Source of the DNA: Lachnospiraceae bacterium UBA7196
GTDB taxonomy: Bacteria; Bacillota; Clostridia; Lachnospirales; Lachnospiraceae
Length of the DNA stretch: 64,000 bases
Reading direction: 5' to 3'
Assembly: GCA_002490835.1 (NCBI GenBank)
Contig: DKUU01000039.1
Coordinates: 80,690-144,689 of the forward strand
Shown: positions 8,482 through 15,600 of the stretch, in pieces
Position numbering within the stretch: the first letter of the stretch is position 1
Layout of the letters: each line of letters begins with the position of its first letter
The notes under the pieces: generated by a model
Told to the model about the DNA's origin: nothing
The model's input: the letters and a program-made list of their open reading frames with translations, nothing else
The model's database searches: none
Made by a program: the position numbers and the translations under genes

Positions 8482-8550
8482 CAAATTTAGAATCGCAACT
8501 ACCAGTAACGCAATAGTAAGTATAACCTGCATTTCCTCATATGTACTCAT
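8467..8550 (-). CDS. Hol_Tox-family small hydrophobic toxin (27 aa)
   Basis: This very short gene encodes a 27-residue peptide that starts MSTYEEMQ, has a single hydrophobic helix (VILTIALLVVAIL) and ends NLKNKK. This is the pattern of the putative holin-like toxin family (Hol_Tox, related to TxpA and BsrG type I toxins), which act on the membrane. The ATG at 8550 follows a GGAAGGGG ribosome site by about eight bases. A TATAAT at 8618-8623 on the minus strand is the likely -10 of its own promoter; its -35 (GAAAGT, 8641-8646) is weak. An antisense RNA converges from the 3' side. Toxicity is inferred from family resemblance. Confidence 0.8.
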   Translation of the reverse strand: MSTYEEMQVILTIALLVVAILNLKNKK

Positions 8551-8660
8551 AATAATCACCCCTTCCTCAGAACTCGGATCAGGTGAGAGCACGTCCCCCG
8601 GCTGCCCCGGCAAGCATATTATATTGTCAATGTACGATCCACTTTCCTCTATTGTTGATT

Positions 8661-9842
8661 TTATGCCTGCACCACGATCACTTCCTTCGTCTCCAGCGCC
8701 TTCTCCACCAGCTCATCGATCCCTTCCTGCAAATTCTGTTCATGCCTTTTGATGATATTCAGATTCGGCTTGGTGACGGGATGCTTGGCCACAAAAATGG
8801 TACAGCAGTCCTCGTAAGGCAGGATGGACGTCTCGTAGCTGTCGATCTTTTCCGCGATCTCCACGATCTCCATCTTATCAAAACCGATCAGCGGCCGATA
8901 GACAGGCATGGTACACACCTCGTTGGTGGCAGCCAGACTCGCCATAGTCTGTGACGCCACCTGCCCGATGCTCTCTCCCGTGATCAAACCCAGACACTCC
9001 GTCTCCTTTGCGATATGCTCCGCAATCCGCATCATGTAACGGCGCATGATGATGGTCAGCTCGTCATGCGGACATTTATCATAAATATAAAGCTGGATAT
9101 CCGTGAAATTCACCACGTGAAGCCAGACAGGCCCCGCGTAGGCCGCCACCTTTTTAGCTAAATCGACCACCTTCTGCTTCGCCCGCTCGCTGGTGTAAGG
9201 CGGCGCGTGAAAGTACACCGCGTCGATCTTGACGCCGCGCTTGGCGATCATCCATCCCGCCACCGGAGAATCGATGCCGCCCGACAAAAGCAACATCGCC
9301 TTGCCGCCAGTCCCTACAGGCATGCCGCCCGGACCGGGTATAATCTCGGAATAAAGATAGATCTTGTCCCGCACTTCCACATGCAAAAGGATGTCCGGTT
9401 TATGCACATCCACGCGCATTTCCGGATAGGCGTCAAGGATCACGCCGCCCAGCTCCACATTGATCTCCATGGAATCGAGCGGATAATTTTTGCGCGCCCG
9501 CCTCGCCGCCACCTTAAAGGTCTTGTCCCTGTCCGGATACACGTCGCCGATGTAGCGCACCACATCCTCGCCAAGCTTCTCAAAACCCTCGTCCTCCACA
9601 TACACTACCGGACAGATGCCGGAGATGCCAAAGACCTTTTTCAAGCTCTCCACCGTCTCCTCAAAATCAAAGTCCGAGAGGGCGTCCACATAGATACGCC
9701 CATCCGTCCTGCGCACCGCAAACTCTCCCTCCGCCTTTTTCAGGGCATACTTGATCTGCTTGACCAGCGCCTCCTCAAAAAGGTAGCGGTTCTTGCCCTT
9801 AACACCGATCTCCGCGTATTTTATCAGAAATGACTTGTACAT
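8661..9842 (-). CDS. thiI: tRNA 4-thiouridine synthetase ThiI
   Basis: A 393-residue protein with the N-terminal ferredoxin-like and THUMP regions (about 1-165) and the PP-loop motif LLSGGIDSP at about 186-193. It adenylates U8 of tRNA and inserts sulfur. There is no C-terminal rhodanese domain, as is usual in Firmicutes, where a dedicated NifS-type desulfurase supplies sulfur. Exactly such a gene lies 51 bases upstream on the same strand, so the pair should work together. A GC-rich hairpin at 9871-9890 sits between them. Confidence 0.96.
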   Translation of the reverse strand: MYKSFLIKYAEIGVKGKNRYLFEEALVKQIKYALKKAEGEFAVRRTDGRIYVDALSDFDFEETVESLKKVFGISGICPVVYVEDEGFEKLGEDVVRYIGDVYPDRDKTFKVAARRARKNYPLDSMEINVELGGVILDAYPEMRVDVHKPDILLHVEVRDKIYLYSEIIPGPGGMPVGTGGKAMLLLSGGIDSPVAGWMIAKRGVKIDAVYFHAPPYTSERAKQKVVDLAKKVAAYAGPVWLHVVNFTDIQLYIYDKCPHDELTIIMRRYMMRIAEHIAKETECLGLITGESIGQVASQTMASLAATNEVCTMPVYRPLIGFDKMEIVEIAEKIDSYETSILPYEDCCTIFVAKHPVTKPNLNIIKRHEQNLQEGIDELVEKALETKEVIVVQA

Positions 9843-9870
9843 ATTTTCTCCTTCTCTCCAATTATCCGGC

Positions 9871-9890
9871 GAGGGGCCGCAGGGCCCCTC
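9871..9890. other. GC-rich hairpin between the desulfurase gene and thiI
   Basis: GAGGGGCC (9871-9878) and GGCCCCTC (9883-9890) form a perfect 8-bp stem with a four-base loop just after the desulfurase stop codon. No strong T-tract follows on the minus strand, so it is more likely an intra-operon stability or processing element than a full terminator. Confidence 0.5.
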
Positions 9891-9893
9891 ATT

Positions 9894-11048
9894 TTAGTGT
9901 CGGGTATACCTTCTCAGCTTCGGCACGATCTCCTCCAGATTCTGACAAGCGTATGCGATCTCCTCTCCCGTGGTGCGGGCCGACAAGCTAAAACGGATCG
10001 TGGAGTGCAAAAGTTCCTTCTCCACGCCGATCGCCTTTAACGTCGCGGACGGCTGCGGTTTATGCGCCGCGCAGGCGCTTCCGGCGGAAACGTAGATCCC
10101 CCGCTCCTCCAGTGCATGCAAAAGCACCTCGCTGCGGACGCCCCCAAATGAAGCGCTCACGATATGAGCGGCGCCCTCCCTGCCGGGACAGCCGTTTATC
10201 ACCACATCCGGTATATTTTTGACTGCTTTGGTCAGTTCTTCCCGCAGCGCATACATCCTCTCCACATCCTGCTCCAGATTTTCATACGCTGACTCCGCCG
10301 CCTTGGCAAAGCCCGCGATTCCGGGCAGGTTCTCCGTGCCTGACCTAAGTCCCCGCTGCTGGCCGCCACCGTACATGACGGGACTGACCTTCGCGCCCTC
10401 CCGCAGATAGAGAAGACCCACGCCTTTCGGCCCGTGAATCTTATGTGCGCTCACGGAGAGCATATCAACCTGCATCTTTTTCGGATACAGACGGACCTTG
10501 CCAAACCCCTGCACCGCGTCTACATGAAACAGCGTTTTCGGATTCTTTTTTTTGATCAGTGCGCCCGCCTCCGCAATGGGCTGTATGCTGCCGATTTCAT
10601 TATTGGTGTGCATAATGGAGACTAAAATGGTATCAGACCTGATCGCGTCCGAAAGCTCGTCAAGCGAAATGCGCCCCTGCCGGTCCACGGAGAGGTAAGT
10701 CACCTCAAAGCCCTGATCTTCCAAGTAGGCCGTAGTCTGCAGCACCGCCGGATGCTCGATCTTTGTCGTGATCACATGCCTGCCGCTCCTATGGTTTGCC
10801 ATCGCCGCGCCGATCAGCGCAATATTATCAGACTCCGTCCCGCCGGAAGTAAAATAAATATCCTTTTCATTCACTTTTAAAAGCTTTGCAAACGTTTCTT
10901 CCGCGTATCTTAAGTAGGCTTCCGCCTCCACTCCCTTATGGTGCAGGCTGGAAGGATTCCCGTAATCTTCGCACAAGATCCTGTGCATCAACTGCGCGGC
11001 CTCCGCCAAGCAGACGGTGGTCGCGGAATTATCCAGATAGACTTCCAT
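9894..11048 (-). CDS. Cysteine desulfurase, ThiI-associated NifS/NifZ type
   Basis: A 384-residue PLP enzyme. Visible residues are H99 (KIEHP), D177 (FHVDAVQ), the PLP lysine K203 (SVSAHKIHGPKG) and the persulfide cysteine C326 in SAGSACAAHKPQPS. It releases sulfur from cysteine as an enzyme persulfide. The gene directly precedes thiI on the same strand, which fits a specialised sulfur donor for 4-thiouridine as described in Bacillus subtilis. An iron-sulfur cluster role cannot be excluded from sequence, but no iscU or suf genes are near. Confidence 0.93.
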   Translation of the reverse strand: MEVYLDNSATTVCLAEAAQLMHRILCEDYGNPSSLHHKGVEAEAYLRYAEETFAKLLKVNEKDIYFTSGGTESDNIALIGAAMANHRSGRHVITTKIEHPAVLQTTAYLEDQGFEVTYLSVDRQGRISLDELSDAIRSDTILVSIMHTNNEIGSIQPIAEAGALIKKKNPKTLFHVDAVQGFGKVRLYPKKMQVDMLSVSAHKIHGPKGVGLLYLREGAKVSPVMYGGGQQRGLRSGTENLPGIAGFAKAAESAYENLEQDVERMYALREELTKAVKNIPDVVINGCPGREGAAHIVSASFGGVRSEVLLHALEERGIYVSAGSACAAHKPQPSATLKAIGVEKELLHSTIRFSLSARTTGEEIAYACQNLEEIVPKLRRYTRH

Positions 11049-11121
11049 TGCTGTTATTTCCTTCCTAAACCCTATATCTCTAATATATGTTTTTTATCTT
11101 AAGCAGTGCACCGCTCATTGC

Positions 11122-11862
11122 CTATTCCAGATGGTACATCAGCCACGACAGTACGACCAGTCCTGCCGTTTCTGTGCGCAGGATGCGCCGACCCAAGGTG
11201 ACGGGGGTAACATCCACCGCAAGCGCCATCTCCACCTCACCTTCCTCGAAGCCTCCCTCCGGCCCGATAAAGACCGCCACACTCTTTCCCGGTCCAATCC
11301 CTTCTATGATCTTTCTGGTCTGCGCCATATCCTCCTGCGACAGTTCGTAGGGAAGGAGACGCACATCCATCCCTTCCGCGTAGGACAGCGCCTCCTTCAT
11401 CGTCATGGGCATCTTCACAGCAGGGATGACGCCCCGCCTGCACTGCTTGGCCGCCGCCTCCGCAATGCCCTGCCAGCGGTTCACCTTCGCCTGTGCCTTC
11501 TTCTCGTCCAGCTTTACCACACAACGCCTTGCCGCCACCGGAACGATCTCATGCACCCCCAGCTCAACGGCCTTCTGCACGATGAGTTCCATCTTATCCG
11601 CCTTGGGAAGACACTGGAACAGATAAATCTTTGAGGGCAGTTCCACCCCTTCTTCCCTGACAAAGCGCAGCGAACAGATCACCTGATCTTTCGTATACTC
11701 CTCGATGCCGCAGCGATACTCTTTATCATCCACACCGCATCTGACTGCGATCTCCTCGCCGGGTTTTAAGCGAAGCACATTTTTCATATGATTTACGTCG
11801 TTTCCCGTGATAACGACACGCGTGCCCTGAATCTGCGATGATTTTACAAAAAACTGATACAT
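11122..11862 (-). CDS. rsmE: 16S rRNA m3U1498 methyltransferase RsmE
   Basis: A 246-residue SPOUT methyltransferase. The start at ATG 11862 (MYQFFVKS) is preferred over an upstream TTG because it lies eight bases after GGAG and matches the family N terminus. Family blocks are HMKNVLRLKPGEE, QCLPKADKMELIVQKAVELGV, and the knot region FIGPEGGFEEGEVEMA with LGRRILRTETA near the C terminus. In B. subtilis rsmE directly follows prmA; here a VanZ-like gene and a 5.3-kb surface protein gene come between them. Confidence 0.95.
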   Translation of the reverse strand: MYQFFVKSSQIQGTRVVITGNDVNHMKNVLRLKPGEEIAVRCGVDDKEYRCGIEEYTKDQVICSLRFVREEGVELPSKIYLFQCLPKADKMELIVQKAVELGVHEIVPVAARRCVVKLDEKKAQAKVNRWQGIAEAAAKQCRRGVIPAVKMPMTMKEALSYAEGMDVRLLPYELSQEDMAQTRKIIEGIGPGKSVAVFIGPEGGFEEGEVEMALAVDVTPVTLGRRILRTETAGLVVLSWLMYHLE

Positions 11863-11926
11863 AAGCAATGCTCCATTTCGCCGTCGTTCTACCTAAAATT
11901 CACAAAAAACGACAGCCCCGACGACA

Positions 11927-12565
11927 TCAATCCTGCTGCTCTTGCGTCTCCTCCGGCTCTTTCGCCGATTCCGCCTGCGCCTTGCGCAGCGTACGCTCTT
12001 CCCGTCTTCCCTTGAGGGTGCGAATCACTGTCACGATTTTTACAAGCAGCACAAACACAAGAACCCCCAATACAGCGCCAGCGCTGTCAATACAGACATC
12101 CGTAAACCGCCCCGACCGTCCCGGCACAAAAAGCTGGTGAATCTCGTCGGTGGCGGCATAGACGGCAGCCGCTCCGGAAGCGGTCCCACCCCTTCTAAAC
12201 AGGCTCATCTCCCACTGCCCGATCCAGATAAAAATAAGGACAGACAAGATCCCGTACTCTGTCATATGGGCCATTTTGCGCACAAAACCCTCGATAGCGT
12301 CCGCAATTTCCTGCACCCGCTCTTCGCTTAAGCCCAGATGGAAAAAAATGCTGGTAGAATTCACCATCTGATAAGTCACGCTATGACTCACCTCTCCGGA
12401 CTCCTCCTTGGTTTGCGCGGAAAAGGCAAAAATGATGCACATCCACACGATCGCCAGCACGCCGGCGAGATTTCTTAAAAAGGTCATTTTCATTCTCTTC
12501 CGCCTTGCGGCAGCTTTGTCCTGTTTGCTTTCTTCCTGCTCTTCTATCTCTTCCTTCTTCTTCAT
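11927..12565 (-). CDS. VanZ family membrane protein
   Basis: A 212-residue protein. After a charged N terminus it has about four hydrophobic segments and the VanZ-like signatures IFAFSAQTKEESGEVS, RKMAHMTEYGILSVLIF and TDEIHQLFVPGRSGRFTDVCIDSAGAVLG. Family members include VanZ of the teicoplanin resistance cluster, but most, like this one, are not linked to van genes and their role is unknown. It follows the 1777-residue surface protein gene by 50 bases and precedes rsmE by 64 bases. Confidence 0.88.
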   Translation of the reverse strand: MKKKEEIEEQEESKQDKAAARRKRMKMTFLRNLAGVLAIVWMCIIFAFSAQTKEESGEVSHSVTYQMVNSTSIFFHLGLSEERVQEIADAIEGFVRKMAHMTEYGILSVLIFIWIGQWEMSLFRRGGTASGAAAVYAATDEIHQLFVPGRSGRFTDVCIDSAGAVLGVLVFVLLVKIVTVIRTLKGRREERTLRKAQAESAKEPEETQEQQD

Positions 12566-12615
12566 ATCCCATTCCTTTTTCGCTATTTTTCATCGGAGCA
12601 GACTTATTGAGCCCG

Positions 12616-15600
12616 TCACATATGCGTCATATAGATGAGCGACCACTCAAAATGCTCTTCCTTATACTTTCCGATACTGTGATAATACACCAATACAAAG
12701 AATATCTGCACCAGCGCCGCGTATTTCCTCAGCCGTCCGCCCTTCTCCGCCCAAGCGATCAGGCGGGCTATAATCTCCTTCTTGTCTTCCTCCGTCATCC
12801 GGTTCTGCTCTGTGCTGAAGTACATCACAATATATAAGAGCCCTGATATCATCGCCATTGTCGCATACACCGCCACATTCGGATAGGCGTCTCCCGTCTT
12901 CGGCTCTTTCCCCGTGGGTACCCCCGATGCTTCTTCCACTGCAGTCTCCCGCACCTGAGTCGGCGGCTCATATACGCTTCCGTCGCCTGCTGGCGGCGTA
13001 TACGCGGCAATCACGGTCGTTTCCTCCCCGGCTATCCTCACGTTCGTCGAACGGCTGCTCTCGTTCCCGGCATTATCCACTGCCGTCACTTTGACCGTAT
13101 GCTCTCCGGCTCCCGCCACTTCCACGTTAAACGTGCAGCTCTCCACGATCCCGTCCGCAAAGCCCTTATCCGTCACGCTCTGCTCCTGTCTGTCATCCGT
13201 CCGCCAGCTTACCGCTGCGATCCCTCCTGTGACACGGCGGCTGCTGTCTTCGTCCGCATCGTCGTATACCGTCACTTCCACGACTGCCCTGCCGTCTTTT
13301 ATCCCCTTATGCGCAAAGCGGATAAGCGGCGCGTTGTCTTCCACGATGACGCCGCCTCCCTGCGCCGTGAGCAGCTTTCCGGGCGATTCGTTCCCGGCCC
13401 TGTCCCTGCACATGAGGGAGATGGTCCCCTTATAATCCTCCGCTATGGTGACCTTTGCCTGAATCTGTCCGTCAACGGTCCCTACCTCGCCGCCCGTTGC
13501 TCCGGCTGTCCTGTTTCCGGCATCCTGTCCGCCGTCCGGGACCGCTTCCAGCCACACTGCCGCTGTCCGGGCCGTCTGCTCCGGCACACCGGCATCTTCC
13601 ATCATAGCCTCTCCCGTGACAGGCTCCCCGTTTTCCGGCGTAAACGTATACGCAATCTTTTCGACCCCGCTCCCCTTTTCGGTGACAGGCACCGTCAGCA
13701 CCATATCCTTTTTGCGGACCTTCCAGTCTCCCACGTCCCGACTGCCTTCATTATATGCGGCTTCCCCAAGGACCGGCGGGATGTCGTCCACCATCTGCGC
13801 GTACACCGTCGCGCTGTCTGCCAGCCTTATCGTATCCTCCGGCCTGTGACAGACACCGCCCGCCTCCTTCTCAAGGCTCCACCCACGGAATGTATACCCT
13901 TCCCGGCTGATCTCATGCTCGACGGTGAACGCCGCCGGCTCACAGGTGATCTCCCCGTGTACATTGGCATGACTGTACCCGCTCTGTTTATCAAATACCG
14001 CTTCCACCCAGCCGTTCACATCGTAGGTGAGTTCCACCTTCTTCTTATATATCCCGTAAAAATCTGTGTCCTCGGATATCGTAATCTCCTGCCCGCCTTC
14101 GCTCTCCACGCTCTCCACGTATCCCGTCGCGCTCCTGCTCCAGCCGACCGGCTCCCAGCCTTCCATCTCCTTCAGGGCTGGCGCCGTGAGCGTCCCCTTC
14201 AGCTCTCCCGTGACACCGCTGCTGGTAAAGACCGACTCCACTGTCTCATACGCCCCTTCCGCTCCGGAGAAGAACCTCGCGTTCGGCGCCATCCTGAAGA
14301 TACCGTACAGGACCGTATCCTCCGTGATCGTAATCTGATCCCGTTCAGGGTCGTCCTTCCTGTAAAAGTCCCCGTTTCCGTCCGCCCTTGTATTCCATCC
14401 CAGAAATTCGCTCCCTTCCATGGTAAGATCCGGCGCGATCCCAAATGTAAAGGCATCCGGCGTTTCCGACGCAGGCTGGTACAGGACCTTGGTCTTATTT
14501 ACCTTGGCGCTGCGCGTCTGCGTGCTGTCAGCGGGTATACTCCCGCTCCCGTACTCATGGTTCAACACCTGATAGGAGAGGGTGGCCGTCTTTTTATATA
14601 CGCCGTAATAAGGCTTTCCGTCCTCCGTCTCATCGAGTACAATGGTGCTGTCCGGCTTGATCAGCTTCGTCCCGTCCCAGCCGGCCTCATTTTCATCCCA
14701 GCCGCTCTCTTCCCATCCCGTCATCCCCGCGAGCTCCTTAAGGTGCGGCGTTATGATCTTTCCGGTAGTAGCGATCCCCTCTCCTTCGACGGCGATGCTC
14801 CCCTTCTTTTCGTAGTCGCCGGCCGCTCCGGAATAGAAGTCCGCATACGGCGGCTTTACGAACGCCGCGTATAAGGTCGTATCCTCCGAGATCTTTATGA
14901 TATCGCCTTCCTGATAGAGTTCTCCCGTCCCGTCCTTCTTCGTGTTCCAGCCGACAAACATCCAGTTGGGTTTGTCCGCGTCTATTGCCCCCGCAACGCT
15001 GAATCCGGGCATGTCATATGTGATCTTGTCATGTACGTTTGCCCTGCACTCCGCCATCCCGCTCCCCGGAGTCTCGTCTTCCTTTCCGCCGTTCGCGTCA
15101 TAGCGCAGGGTCACGTCCTTTTTATAGATGCCGTAATAAGACGTATTTTTGCTAATCGTAAGGGATGTATCCGGCGCTATGCTTCCCTCATAGCCGTCTG
15201 TCGCCTCATCCCAGCCCACTTTCGTCCAGTCGCCCATATCTTTGAGGGCAGGAGCGGTGAATGTCACGCTCTCAGCATCTTCTTCCGGTTCCCCTGACAG
15301 GGTCTCGCAGGAACCAGCCGCGCCGGAATAGAAGCGCGCCTTGATGACCTTGCCTTCCTCGAAGATCGCATACAGGGTGGTGTCCTCTGTGATCTGAAAC
15401 GTGGAACCGGGGCTGTAGGACGTCCCCTTTCCGTCCGGCTTGGTATTCCACTCTGTGAACCGGTATCCTTCCCTGCTGAGCGCATCCGCGGGCTTTACCG
15501 TCACCTCCGCGCCGCTCGCATACTCCGTATCATCCTTCACTTCTCCCGTGGCCCCGTTCGACGAATAATACACATACAGCCCGTAAGGCGGCTGTTTTTC

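Larger units (their letters stand above)
8351..8628. repeat. Imperfect inverted repeat framing the toxin/antitoxin unit
   Basis: Arms 8351-8380 and 8598-8628 match in inverted orientation at about 26 of 30 positions, sharing GACA, TATAATATGCTT and CAGCCGG. Each arm carries the -10 box of the transcript that runs inwards from it. Weaker similarity (a CTCACC block) continues for about 20 more bases inside each arm. Confidence 0.75.
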
